Source of the DNA: Ascarosepion bandense
Taxonomy: Eukaryota > Mollusca > Cephalopoda > Sepiida > Sepiidae
Length of the DNA stretch: 64,000 nt
Assembly: GCA_037127315.1 (NCBI GenBank)
Contig: JBBBDQ010001688.1
Span: 3,369,501-3,433,500, forward strand
Direction of reading: 5' to 3'
Part shown: piece after piece, positions 31,290-41,860 of the stretch
Position numbering within the stretch: the stretch's first letter is position 1
How the letters are laid out: each line of letters opens with the position of its first letter
Made by a program: the position numbers and the translations under genes
Notes under the pieces: generated by a model
Database searches by the model: none
What the model was told of the DNA's origin: nothing
Seen by the model: the letters and a program-made list of their open reading frames with translations, nothing else

Positions 31290-31812
31290 ATTTCAATTTC
31301 AGATCATTGTCTCTGTTTTGGAAAGATTTATTTTTAGTTTTCTTGGAATACTTGATAGAGGATATTGATATTGTGTTCCAGATATTCTTATTTTGCTTAT
31401 AAATATCTTCTTCGAAAGTCATCGTCATAGACTTCCCCGTGAGGCATATGTTTTCCAAGCCCGCTTTCCTCATATGTCCAGGAAATTTCAGCTGTCTGTT
31501 CTAAATGTAAATGTTCTTTCTGTTGCAACTTTCTTTAAGACAACATATTTGTTTACTAGCAACATCCATGGAGATTTCAGTATCCTTCAGTAGATTTCTG
31601 CTACCTCCATTTTTTACTAATCCGTGGGAAAATGTCTAGCATTTACTGCAGATAAGAGGATGGATATCAAATTGCAATCCAGAACTCTTTCAGTTGTATA
31701 TAATGAACTTTTCCGTTTCATAGGGTCTTTCTTATCTTTCGGAATTTCTATTTTGTTATTTCAATGGTCTCGTCTAGGTGTCGCGTTTTTCATGATCTGT
31801 GAAAACGCTTCC
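31290..31812 (-). pseudogene. LINE-C fragment interrupted by a solo LTR
   Basis: The minus strand shows MRKAGLENICLTGKS at about 31430-31475, the MRK-GLENLCLTGKIEGKR region of the endonuclease-RT LINE, plus scattered upstream matches. Many stops. The LTR at 31818-32429 separates it from an RT piece at 32470-32745. Confidence 0.58.
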
Positions 31813-31817
31813 CATAT

Positions 31818-32429
31818 TGTTGTGGATCCCGGAAATGGGACCCGAACAAATAAATGAACAACGACCAATAATTGAGATAGAAAATAAGTGTATTAACGTA
31901 AAGATACAGGCTTGAATGAAGATTAGTAGTCCAGGAATACGGGTTAGTAAAAAGTAGATGTACAAGTCTCTGGAGGTGAAGCCGTAGTATATTGAGTATG
32001 TCCGCGCCGGAAGCTGGCGCGTACTGCGTAATAATCTTCTCGATGAGTGGAGCACTATGAACTACTGTGCACTGACCGCTAATCTCTCTCGGGACTCTCG
32101 TATTCTCTGGTTAACTATCTTTGAAAACGCGGAATTCAGTATTTATTTTGTCTCCCACTAGAGCAAAATGTGGCACAAGGCCTTTTTAACGTTGGTCCTC
32201 CGGGCCATACAGCCCAGACAAAAAATATCTGTCTAAATTTGCTCAGTCGTGACTCTACCCTTCGGTTGTGCCACGACTGGGTTAATGCTCCCCGCTCGAA
32301 GGCAGAGAGCTGACAGTGTTAATGGAATTAACATGTGAAAACGAGACATTCCCCCGTCTCACTTTTATAGAAGTATTATGAGTATACTCATGATGAGTCC
32401 GTTATTATGAAAAGGAGGACCCCACAACA
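31818..32429 (-). mobile_element. Solo LTR with perfect 5-bp target duplication
   Basis: On the minus strand it starts TGTTGTGGGGTCC and ends GGATCCACAACA, so the outer 8 bases are inverted repeats. Flanking duplication is CATAT at 31813-31817 and 32430-32434. No gag-pol between a pair of LTRs, so it is a solo LTR. Member of the LTR-M group. Confidence 0.88.
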
Positions 32430-32469
32430 CATATATTTAAACTTACGCAACTACTTGATTTTCATATCT

Positions 32470-32745
32470 CCACTTTTTAATAATCATCCTGGATTATTTT
32501 TCATTTGATGTCTTTTTGCAGTTGATAAATAGTCCTTTTTGCGCTCTTTCGTCTACCACCTAATCCAGGGAACTCTAAAGTTTCCTGTCCGAGGCTGTCG
32601 TCAACACAGTGCCATCTGCTTAAGTTAAATTGTTACTATTACATCCACCAATAATAAATCCTGGTAGGTTTTTCAGTTCCCTCAGAATAATGTAGTTATA
32701 GAGGTTGAATAAATCCGGGGAGAAGATTCATTCATGTCTCATGGA
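32470..32745 (-). pseudogene. LINE-C reverse transcriptase fragment
   Basis: The minus strand reads PDLFNLYNYIILRELKNLPG, then FIIGGC, then a degenerate catalytic box (stop-ADG where YADD is expected) and KGLFINCKKT. This is RT motifs B-D of an endonuclease-RT LINE. The active site is mutated and stops are present. Confidence 0.75.
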
Positions 32746-33227
32746 ACTTTTTTATTTTTGTATAGCTACTAAAATCATTTTTTATCCAGATGCAGGTGGT
32801 TTGCTTCCAGTGTATTCCGGATTATTCTAAGATTTTTTAAAAACAGATCGAGTTTACCTAAGAGTTAAAACGGATAAATCGTTAAAAAAATGAGTTGAAA
32901 TTCTTATGAAAAATAAATAAGTGACAATACTTTAGCTAAGAATTCCAAATAGTTTTACAGCTAGTATTGGTGAGTCTATCGTAAAGCAAACGTGGTAAGT
33001 GGGAAACTTTTACACTGATTGTAGACCTCAATGCAAAAAATTTTCTCTTCATTTTTCATTATCGGTAAATAATGTGCTTGGGTGTTTATCAGGCATATCT
33101 TTTCGAAGAGTTCGGGACTTTGACAATGTAATACAATGCACACAAGGCCGATGCAAGGGTGTTGTAGGGCCCAACTCCAACCAGCCCCGAATCTATGATA
33201 CGTTCTAACACTGATCAATTTTCATAA
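32746..33227. other. No recognised feature
   Basis: An 80-codon minus frame (32976-33218) shows no family resemblance. Confidence 0.4.
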
Positions 33228-33523
33228 GGTCAGTCAGTCAAGTGCCATACGGGAAACACGTTTGGGCGATCATGTCTTGAAAGAGTGGGCAGAAGGTTAT
33301 CCCGCAGTAGGTTGCCATTGCTTTCTGCGGTAGACTGGTTGCCAGCCAAGACTATAGACCCTAATCTGTCATGATCTTTAACCAATAACTGGAGGGAAGA
33401 GACGGATTAATACCTTTCCCAAGGGTTTTGCACGTAAGTGAATGCAATGAATTCAACTGGAATTCGAACTCGGTTTCACGATTTTCTTGTTCCGAGCCGA
33501 CATCCACTGCACCACAACGCACA
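33228..33523 (-). mobile_element. SINE-1 copy
   Basis: Full head (CACTGCACCACAACGCAC on the right). The body hairpin lost one arm by a deletion (CATGTCTTGAAAGAGTGGG). Confidence 0.86.
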
Positions 33524-33663
33524 TCTCTTTTCATAAGATAGTATTCATTTGAAACAACTTTTATTGTAACATAATTATATACAATAATAGATTATATTCA
33601 TTAGAGGTGAGCACTTTAACTTTAAAAATAGAAAATAAATACACTGTATCTAAATGCTAATTA

Positions 33664-33988
33664 GATCAGTCAGTCATAATAGATCAGTCAGTCAAGTGCT
33701 ATACGTGATACACGTTTGGGCGATCATGTCTCTTTCGAGACATGACAGACCTGCCAAAAAATTTTTCCGCAGTAGGTTGCCATTACTTTCTGCGGTAGAC
33801 TGGTTGCCAACCAGGGCAACAGAACTCAATCTGTCCTAATATTTAACCCATAGCTGGAGGGAGAAGAGATGTATTAATACCTCTCCCAAGGGTACTTGTG
33901 CGTAAAAGAATGCAACTAATGCAACCAGAATTTGAACACAGCTCTCTGATTTCCCGTTCCGCGCCAATATTCACTGCACCGCAATGCA
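33664..33988 (-). mobile_element. SINE-1 copy
   Basis: Same orientation as the previous copy, 140 bp away. Full head, hairpin arms intact (CATGTCTCTTTCGAGACATG), tail with two GATCAGTCAGTC units. Confidence 0.86.
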
Positions 33989-34478
33989 TATAAATAAATC
34001 AACAATGTTTTTCAGTTATTTTTAACATCAACTTGTGATTTTTCTTGTTAAAAATTTGAATAAATTTAGCACATTTAACATAATTAGCGGAACCCGTGGA
34101 ATTTCCACGGAAGGATAATTATGATTTCCTGGAAAAATTTTACTTTGTCATCCTACAAATGATAGTAACGTCTTCAAACATAAAGGTATTGGATAATAAA
34201 ATAACGATAACACAGAGTGTAATTTTATTAAAATATCTATAAAAGTAATGTCCATAGAAGCTACTTTACTGTAATCTTATATTAAGCGGCGTATGCACAG
34301 ACCATAACCAAAATACTGTACGCTATTTTGTGAGAGATTTTGAAAGAGAAAATGTTTTTTTATTACTGAAAAATCATGGCTCCTGTATCCATTGTAAACA
34401 GAAAAGACCAACTGAGTAATGGCCAAGGGTGTAGAGGCCAGAAATTTCGTTATTAGGTCGTGGGACACGACAACAAAC

Positions 34479-34481
<3 letters not shown>
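33989..34481. other. No recognised feature
   Basis: AT-rich. A small palindrome CCGTGGAA-T-TTCCACGG lies at about 34092-34108. Confidence 0.4.

Positions 34482-34536
<55 letters not shown>
34482..34536. repeat. (AC)n microsatellite
   Basis: About 27 AC units. Confidence 0.97.
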
Positions 34537-34541
<5 letters not shown>

Positions 34542-34824
34542 TACTGCTACAACCACCAGCTTAAGCTGCTACTAATGCGGTAATGCTATAGGCTCTCTCC
34601 TTCTACTCTCTCACACTTTACTACCCTTCCGTTTGGCAAAGGTGAGAGAAAGGCTGAGGAGAGTAAACAGATAGAGGGAAAGGAAAAGCTCGTGTAGAGA
34701 GTGTGGCGTAACGGACGGAGGAAATAAGTAACTAACTAAGGAAGGAACAAGCAGAATTATTATATGATGATAGAAAAAATAGGTAAATTTATATAGTGTT
34801 TTTTCGAGACTTAGCATTTTTTTT

Positions 34825-34880
34825 TAATCATTTCACCCCGAGCAAGGCAGAAACGCCACTGATGTGCAGGGGGCTACATA
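34825..34880 (-). mobile_element. LINE-A 3' tail fragment
   Basis: Antisense tail: AATCATTTCACCCCGAGCAA and GCCACTGATGTGCAGGGGGC. The sequence to the right is purine-rich and may be LINE-A 3' UTR. Confidence 0.6.
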
Positions 34881-35669
34881 AATGTAAAAAGATTAATTAG
34901 AAAAGAGTGAGGAATACAAACTAGTTAGAAAAGAACAATAGAAAGCTGAGAAAGCAGGTGCGATGACAGATACATAGGTGGAGAGAAAGAGAAGGTTACC
35001 TTGGCCAGGATAACTTCGCATAACAGAATAAATAAATAAAAATCCCAAACTTTTTTTTTTCCAAATGAACCATGAATGCCAAAAATTGAGGGAAAAAAAA
35101 ATTACAGATTTAAGAAACAATTCGGAACATACCTCACAGTTTCACACAGGAAATTTGAATTAAGAAAGTTTCACTCTTCAATTCTTGCTTTTCCCAAAAA
35201 TCAACATCGAGTTAGCAAAAAACCAAAAACCGATTTGAACGAAAAAAGATAGGAGGGTCACAAAGCACTGCCCGGGACCCCCAATCAGACTTGGCCTCCC
35301 AATCTGTGAATTCGTGGGTAGTGCGCAGTCAATTCTCTATTCTTGATAAGAATTTAATTCATAACCTTCTCTTTTTGGTTGTATGGAAAATCAAAGCCTT
35401 CATTCTATGTTTATCACTTCTTCTAGTTAAACGTGCAATCTATTTTAGTTTTTTTTCTGGAAGTCTTCATGTGATGTCTTTTTTGTCATTTGCTGAATAT
35501 CTTTGATTGGAATTTAGTAGCTCCACTTGAAAGGATGTGATGAAAAACTGTCTTGTTTACGACCATTAATCTTCATTCACTTGGCGCCATTCTTAATAAC
35601 TGACACGAGAAGACGGCTGTAGCTGAGAGACATTTCTGAACAGATTGGACACCATGAATGGCATCCATA
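34881..35669. other. No recognised feature
   Basis: No frame or repeat identified; 34881-35150 may be LINE-A 3' UTR. Confidence 0.4.
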
Positions 35670-36025
35670 TCTAAACTTATTTATAAATGGAACTTTGTCT
35701 GTGTGTGTGTGTCTGTGTGTGTGTGTGTGTCTGTGTGTGTGTCAGTTACCTATAGATTCCGAAACGGCTGAACCGATTTTCTTGAAAATTTACACAGTTG
35801 TACTATAAGCGTCTGCGAGTGTTCTTAGCTAGGTTTTGTGTAGAGGTACCCCCGATAAATATCGACAATCGATAATCGAAAAAATCGGCTTATAGACGGA
35901 GTGATCCGATTTTAATCAAATTTGACACACTCATAGACAACATAGACAAAGACATAAGAAACGATATTCAGAAGTTTCAAGGTTGCAGTTCTTACAATAG
36001 TGCAGAAAATCGATAATATACATAC

Positions 36026-36060
<35 letters not shown>

Positions 36061-36309
36061 AAAGGCAAGATGTTTATGTGTGTCTGTTTAACTGCCTGTA
36101 TGTCTGTATTTTTTCAGCCCTTTTATTTTAGTTCGAGTTTGGCTCTAAGTAGGTATAATTGTAGTTCTTACTCTCAGCCATGATACCATTTACTCAGAGG
36201 ACTTATTTAGCCTTCAAAATTCAGTTTACAACGAAAAAACTTATTTGATATCGATATATTGATATTAAAGCTTTCATTATACCCGAGCAACGCCGGGCTA
36301 TACTGCTAG
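35670..36309 (+). mobile_element. Non-autonomous Helitron (Helitron B), composite
   Basis: Inserted between A (35669) and T (36310). Starts TCTAAACTTATTTATAAATG and ends CCCGAGCAACGCCGGGC then TATACTGCTAG. A (TG)n-rich 5' part, a conserved ATCGATAATCGAAAAAATCG block, then at about 36060 a second 5'-end-like sequence (TATAAAAGGCAAGATG). No coding sequence. Lacks the about 150-bp block present before the 3' end in Helitrons A and C. Confidence 0.85.
36020..36061. repeat. (CATA)n(TA)n inside Helitron B
   Basis: Short tetranucleotide run passing into about 11 TA units. Confidence 0.93.
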
Positions 36310-36542
36310 TGTGAGTATATTTTTGACAAGGCCACATAAGAATATAACATGACTTGAAGAATAGCTTAACTTTAGGTCAACAGACTTAAAAGATTAGGGA
36401 ATATTGACAGTAGTGTTCTCTACTGAATCCGGAGAGCGAGGGAATTTTCGTACCTCACCCTGTAATCTTTAGAAATATCAAGGCTCGATGGTGTAAAAAA
36501 AAAAGAAGTATTTGATAATTAATCAATGTTTTTTTTTTGTAG

Positions 36543-36696
36543 CATCTTAATGCCGAAAAAGTCGATCTCATCGTAATGGGAGGAATATCAGTGTTGCATA
36601 AAACTTTAAAACATACTTACAATTTGTCTTTGTTGGAGACTGATGTCTGCCATTGTGTACCTCATAGCGAACCAGATGACGTTCCGAAGGATGAAG
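36543..36696 (+). CDS. Candidate internal exon of an unidentified host gene
   Basis: A branch-like TTAAT and ten T residues precede the acceptor TGTAG. The exon is open for 51 codons plus one base and ends GAAG followed by the donor GTAAGAA. The peptide includes LNAEKVDLIVMGGISVLHK and LLETDVCHCVPHSEPDDVPK, with cysteines and acidic residues and no low complexity. It lies outside all repeats I recognise. Family not recognised. Start phase 0 and end phase 1 if read this way. Confidence 0.42.
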
Positions 36697-36904
36697 GTAA
36701 GAATCAAGTTGCAATGTATGTTGTTTCGAAGACATCTCAGATTTCTGGAAGAGGGAAAACAATCGGTTCAGTGCAGTCAACACAAGTAAATAAATTGTCC
36801 TATTTTGCTTAAAATCAGTTCTGGAGTTAAGAGGGTCATATATATTTTTATAATGAATATATAATTTTTGCTAACACATTAGGCGAAATTCAGTGCCGAT
36901 TTTT

Positions 36905-36965
36905 TATAATCGTTTCAACCCAAGCAAGACAGTATTGCAATGGTGTGCAGCGAGCTACGTAAGAG
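36905..36965 (-). mobile_element. LINE-A 3' tail fragment
   Basis: Antisense tail: ATCGTTTCAACCCAAGCAAG and GTGTGCAGCGAGCTACGTAA. Confidence 0.55.
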
Positions 36966-37029
36966 GCTCTCCTCTCAGAAGTAAAAGAGGTAATACCTCC
37001 AAAGCAGCAGGTGGTTTAAATTAATAACT

Positions 37030-37190
37030 TTCCTTTTCCTAGACTGGTTACCAACCAAAGCTACATGGCTCAGTCTGTCCTGCTATTTTCCTTTTTTCTT
37101 CTATTTACCCATAGCTGGAGGAGAAGAAATTAGATTCATGCCTTTCCAAAAGTAATGAATTCCAACTAAAATTCGAACAGCGTTACCTCA
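37030..37190 (-). mobile_element. SINE-1 fragment, old
   Basis: GACTGGTTACCAACCAAAGC, CAGTCTGTCCTGCTATTT and CCATAGCTGGAGGAGAAGAA match the SINE-1 body; head degraded. Confidence 0.62.
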
Positions 37191-37250
37191 TATTTACGGA
37201 AAAAAATTCGAACTCTGTAATTAGTTTCTATTTACGGAAATAATAAATAA

Positions 37251-37551
37251 TGATATGGACCCGGTATGGGACCATAAAATAATAAGTCAACAAGGTGGTT
37301 GGTTCAAGAACATATATTACATCAAGAAGAAATACAAACAAATACAAATAGATATAAAGATGAAAGTAATAATAGCTTGTGCTCAACTAAAGTCGTACTA
37401 GAAACCAGAGTCTCTGTCGCCCTTGCTCACTCCACACGAGAGTCCTCACGAGAGTCTCTCTCACTCCTGCACACGACCTCGAGAGTAATTAACTCTCGGT
37501 TAATATAGGCAAAGAAGAGTCCATTATTAAGTGGGTAACTCCCCTACAACA
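37251..37551 (-). mobile_element. Solo LTR with perfect 5-bp target duplication
   Basis: Minus-strand start TGTTGTAGGGG; end GGTCCATATCA (decayed CA border). Flanking AATAA at 37246-37250 and 37552-37556; the low complexity of AATAA makes this weaker than the CATAT case. LTR-M group, about 300 bp shorter than the LTR at 31.8 kb. Confidence 0.72.
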
Positions 37552-37556
37552 AATAA

Positions 37557-37580
37557 TAATGATAATAATAATAATAATAA
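37557..37580. repeat. (ATA)n microsatellite
   Basis: About 8 imperfect units. Confidence 0.9.
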
Positions 37581-37694
37581 AATTATTACAAATGAGAAAG
37601 AGAAAATTTCACTTTTTTCCCGTTTCTATTTTCCGAATTGAACAAATAACTTAGAGAGTTAAGTTAAATGGAAATAACTACATGGCTACCGGAA

Positions 37695-37862
37695 ATGGCC
37701 TTGCACATGGAATAAAAATGATATACCCCAGTGATCAAAAGAAAACGTTCGGTTCGAAATTCCTGGAACCTGAAGGAGACCGGAGCGTACAACGACCGAA
37801 ACGTCGTAAACATGACAATAAAGATGAGAACAGCAGTTCCGAACAATGTAAATAATGTAAAT
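37695..37862 (+). mobile_element. SINE-2, 5'-truncated, hammerhead mutated
   Basis: Contains CTGAAGG instead of CTGAAGA and an unpaired change in both stem II arms (GACC/GACC), then CGAAACGTCG. The ribozyme should be inactive. Confidence 0.75.
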
Positions 37863-37899
37863 ACAATGTGAATGATAACTATGAATTCTTGTCTTTATT

Positions 37900-38160
37900 T
37901 AGATAAGTAAGATGAAAGAAATGAAAAGATTAAAAATTGACAAGGTTTCGCACTTCAATGAAGCAGACGTTAAATACATGAAAGTGTAAAATCGCCTACT
38001 CTGCCTTCCTTTCCTTTCTTGCTTTCTTTAATTCATTGATTCATTCTCTCTTTCCCTAAAATCAAGCTAGGCCTTTGATATATCTTTTCTTCCGTGCTGA
38101 GAACAGGCATCGTATAATAGGGCAGAACTTATATAGTAAATAAGAAACGACGGAAAAAAA
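37900..38160. repeat. Diverged repeat shared with 45.8-46.0 kb
   Basis: Words such as TTCACTGAAGCAGGCGTTAA (45.85 kb) and CTTCAATGAAGCAGACGTTA here align, along with GATATAT and ATCGCCT-CT stretches. Nature unknown. Confidence 0.5.
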
Positions 38161-38189
38161 TAAAATAATAATAATAATAATAATAATAT

Positions 38190-38993
38190 ACCAGAACCCA
38201 ATTCATCGATGGTTACGTGCATCTAGATTAACGTCTAAAAGTAAAGGCTTTATTCTTGCTGTGCAAGACCAAAATCTTTTTACTAGGAACTTTCAAGCGA
38301 ATATTATACATAATAATGTGGATGCAAAATGCAGGTTCTGTGATAAATACCAAGAAACAATAGACCATCTAATCTCAGGATGTTCTGTACTTACCTCAAC
38401 TGAATATAAATCGTCACGATAGAGTAAGACAATATTTACATTGGCTAATGTGTAAACACCATGAAAAATATGTAAGCAAACTCTGGTATGAACATCACCC
38501 AGCACCAGTTACAGAAGTAGAACACGTCACCATTCTATGGGATTACCCCATCTACCCAGATAGGAAAATTGAAGTAAATAGAAAGAACAGTATTGTCAAA
38601 AACCGAAAAGTAAAAACTTGCTTACTAAATGATATGGCTTGTCTAGCGGACTGTAACGTAGCAACCAAGAAATTTGAAAATTTATCAAAGTTTAAAGACC
38701 TGGAAATTGAAATAGAAAAAATGTGGAAATTGAAAACAAGAGTAGTCCCAGTAATAGTAGGTGCACTGGGAATGATAAAAATGGAACAAAACTACATATT
38801 CAAAGTATCCCAGGAAATCTTAGCTGAAGAAAAAAATTATCATGATAAATTCTGCCCAAATTAGCCCGCACTAACGAGAACTTTGTCCATGTAGCACTAG
38901 TGATGTTAGCCATAGCATCACACCAATATCTGACTTTGGTTTTTCTGCAGACTTGATAGATAGTTTAACCATAGCAGAAATCGAAATATGATG
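38190..38993 (+). pseudogene. LINE-R copy a, C-terminal region
   Basis: LINE-R is a non-LTR retrotransposon with a C-terminal CCHC finger followed by a restriction-like nuclease. Here: HRWLRASRLTSKSKGFILAV, the finger CRFCDKYQETIDHLISGC, WYEHHPAPVTEVEHVTILWD, a damaged nuclease centre (NRKNSIVKN and LLNDMACLAD where other copies have RPDIIVKN and LIDMACPAD), then IEKMWKLKTRVVPVIVGALG. One frameshift at about 38410. The 3' UTR ends GAAATATGATGAAAA and a (TAA)n run. The layout resembles R2/R4/NeSL-like LINEs; the clade is not fixed. Confidence 0.8.
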
Positions 38994-39024
38994 AAAATAA
39001 TAATAATAATAAAAATGATAGTAA

Positions 39025-39470
39025 TGTATTCCATCTTCTTCGGTGGCCCTTGGCAAGACGATAAACTGCATCCGGCAGCAAGGCCGCTGATTGGGAGGTT
39101 GTAAGGAGCATGGAACCACCTCTTAATTGCTGTTGTTTCCAGGTCCAACCTTACCGGGAGTGCTAGCACCTGTTAGGGTCCCAGCTATGGGCAACTAGTT
39201 AACCTCCAAACTGGTGTCAAAACACTATGAAAGTATGAAAATACAATTTATAGAAATATATAGAAATATAAAATAGACTTTTATAGAAAAATATACATTC
39301 TTTAAGGAAAATATTACCAACAATACATTTTTGAAGAAAAAATTATTACCATAACACATTTTTGAAGGAAAAATTATTCTCAGCAAAACATTTTTGAAGA
39401 CAAAACTAGAAAACATTTTCAGTTTTTTAAACTAAAAGAAAAGAATAAAAACAAAAAAAATTCTTTAAAA
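39025..39470 (-). repeat. Repeat Y, one arm of a distant inverted pair
   Basis: Reverse-complement relative at 43.47-43.88 kb. Shared words: GGTGGTTCCATGCTCCT and CATCCGGCAGCAAGGCC, then about four diverged 40-bp AACATTTTTGAAG-AAAAATTATT units. Class unknown. Confidence 0.72.
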
Positions 39471-39599
39471 TCTGACTAAATCAACTTTCTCATTATAACC
39501 GAACATTAAAAAATACCTTAAAACCTCACCTTGATATGCCGTTAAACAAAACTTAAACTCAACTTCTTTGGACACTTCATTTGTGTATATGAAAGCAGA

Positions 39600-40560
39600 T
39601 GGAATACAGCATAACTAAATGAAGGAAAGATTCAGAAAAGAATACTACAGGCGTGTGTTTCTGGTGTTAAATACAGAGTTGAAATCACAATTCAGAATAT
39701 TAGACCTAAACACTTTGGATGTCCCTGTGATGCAATGCAGTTTCAACATCCGTAATTGAACCATAGCCGACATTAAGCAAAGTAATGCCACAACAAGAAA
39801 GCTTCTCACTTGCCACTGTATTCACCATACTAAGGATTTTCCTTGATCGTCTGTATGTGTCCAGATCCGAAGGAGGCAGAGAATTAGTTCAACTAGAACT
39901 GTCTTACAAAGCAACAACAACCCACCTTCAAATTACCTAGAAACTACAGAAGACTGGATGATGGTGTGTGTCAAATAGCATGAAAGTAATAAGAAAACTT
40001 ATTCAGTAATAAGAGAAACCAACAAATTCAAAAGGGAATTTCAAGTCGGTGAAAGGGTGTAAATAGGCCAAAATACAAAGACTGTAGTGGCAAAACAGCC
40101 TAAAAAGAAAGTAAATGAAATGTACTAAATACAGAAGCGATGACAAAATAAGTCACTTCATGGACAATATTTTGGCCGTACCAAACAAATCCACGTAGAC
40201 AACTTCTAAGTGGTTGCATCTTGCAGGATTAAAAGATGAAACCTAAGACTTCACAAGACCGATGCTTTCTAACTAGAAATTATTAAGCACACATACTGAA
40301 TCATTGTGTTAAAGCGAAATGTAGGTGATGTGATAAATATCCACAGACAATTGACCATCTTCAATCAGGTTGCAGTGTTAGCACCAACTGAATATAAACA
40401 TCGGCACGTGAAAAGGTTCTGATAGAATCATTGACGGGATCCCTGACAGGCCAGACCCCGAAGAAATACAAAAATGTGTTAAAAAGTACAGCTCACGCAT
40501 TACAAAGGCCTTTATCTATGTAAGATGTGTTTGATCTTAGTTTTTGTTTCTTAATAAAAT
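39600..40560 (+). pseudogene. LINE-R copy b, heavily decayed
   Basis: Aligns by eye with 48.65-49.9 kb: FRKEYYRRVFLVLNTELKSQ, then the TRKLLTCHC-HH region, RKPTS-DNF-WLHLAGLKDE near 40200 and a finger (CRCDKYPQTIDHL) near 40330. Stops and gaps throughout. The end (about 40480-40560) still shows TAHALQ and AFIYV. Confidence 0.62.
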
Positions 40561-40734
40561 GCTCAGTAGAAAATTTCATGATCGCCTACGTCCTGAGGGA
40601 CACAGTCAAACAAGAGGAAGAATAAGAAATGTCATGATGCCATTGCTGACCTTTGGCCTCTGGTCAGGTCTCAGAAAGAAAGGAGCATACACCAGAAATC
40701 AAAGGAAATTTTTAGAATAATAATAATAATAATA

Positions 40735-41385
40735 AAGTGTAAAGCAAAAACAAATGCGATGCAGCAAATGCAGAAACGATGCCAAGATGAGCCTCTTAAT
40801 GGTCAATACTCTGGCCGTACCAAACGAGCCTCTTAATGGTCAATACTCTGGCCGTACCAAACGAGCCTCTTAATGGTCAACACTCTCACCGTACCAAACG
40901 AGCCTCTTAATGGTCAATACTTTGGCCGTACGAAACGAGCCTCTTAATGGTCAATACTTTGGCCGTACGAAACGAGCCTCTTAATGGTCAATACTCTGGC
41001 CGTACGAAACGAGCCTCTCAATGGTCAATTCTTTGGCCGTACGAAACGAGCCTTTTAATGGTCAATACTCTGGCCGTACGAAACGAGCCTGTTAATGGTC
41101 AATTCTTTGGCCGTACGAAACGATCCTCTTAATGGTCAATACTTTGGCCGTACCAAACATTCTGATGTAGATAAACCCTTTACTGGTAGGTGGTTGCATT
41201 GTGCAGCATTAAAAGCTGTAAACCGTAGCTTTTATTCTTGCTGCACAGGACCAACGCTTGCTAACTAGAAATTACCAAGCACACATACTAAAACATTGTG
41301 TTAAAGGGAAATGTAGGTTCTGTGATAAATATCCACAGACAATTGACCATCTTATATCAAGTTGCACTTTTGGCACCAACTGAAA
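40735..41385 (+). pseudogene. LINE-R copy c, carrying a minisatellite
   Basis: MQQMQKRCQDEPLNGQYSGR is followed by a 37-bp tandem array and then HSDVDKPFTGRWLHCAALKA and CRFCDKYPQTIDHLI, the same order as FLERMKQRWQDKPLHGQYPQ ... SNVDKVNSHRWLRASALK ... CRFCDKHQETIDHLI at 49.1-49.4 kb. So the array sits inside a former coding segment. Confidence 0.78.
40790..41160 (+). repeat. 37-bp minisatellite derived from LINE-R coding sequence
   Basis: About ten units of GAGCCTCTTAATGGTCAATA-CTCTGGCCGTACCAAAC. The single-copy equivalent lies at about 49180-49216 in copy f and about 40150-40190 in copy b. Because 37 is not a multiple of 3, translation cycles through all frames. Confidence 0.92.
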
Positions 41386-41817
41386 GCGTGTATCACTTAT
41401 GGCAATTAACTTTCAAATATTGTGGGCGCAGTCATGTTTGACACAAGGCCGTTTCGCCAGCATAGCTGACGCTCCCTATAGGATAACAAAAAATGTATTA
41501 TGACAATAATTTTTTTACCATCCTTTTATGAATGACCCACCAACATCTTCATATTGTAAAACGAACGGGCCGAGATGCTTCTTCTATAGGCTCTACCCAA
41601 GTTCCTATCGTTTGTAACTCTTAGTAAAGTTTGTCCATATCTTACAATACCTGTTAAGCCATTCATCCGGACAAGCACGTTGGGTGGGTAATACACTGTT
41701 TTTCTGACTCTCATACCATCAATATTTTGTCACATTACCCAGACTTCCTTTCCTCATTTTCTGTTCTAGAAATTTCAACCGACTCTATGATTATAAAAAT
41801 AAGCATTTTCTTTGTTT
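41386..41817. other. No recognised gene; short repeat words
   Basis: A 40-bp segment (CAGTCATGTTTGACACAAGG-type, about 41430) recurs at about 42270, and AATGTATTATGACAATAATT (about 41490) recurs in repeat Y. Confidence 0.5.
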
Positions 41818-41860
41818 CAGTCAGTCAGTCAGTTAAGTGCCATACGTGATACACGCTTCT
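41818..41860 (-). mobile_element. SINE-1 3' end fragment
   Basis: CAGTCAGTCAGTCAGTTAAG and GCCATACGTGATACACGCTT are the last 40 bases of SINE-1. Confidence 0.75.

Noticed and set aside
32976..33218. An 80-codon minus-strand frame with Trp and Cys residues
   Set aside because: No splice sites that bound it convincingly, no family resemblance, and the plus strand is equally open.
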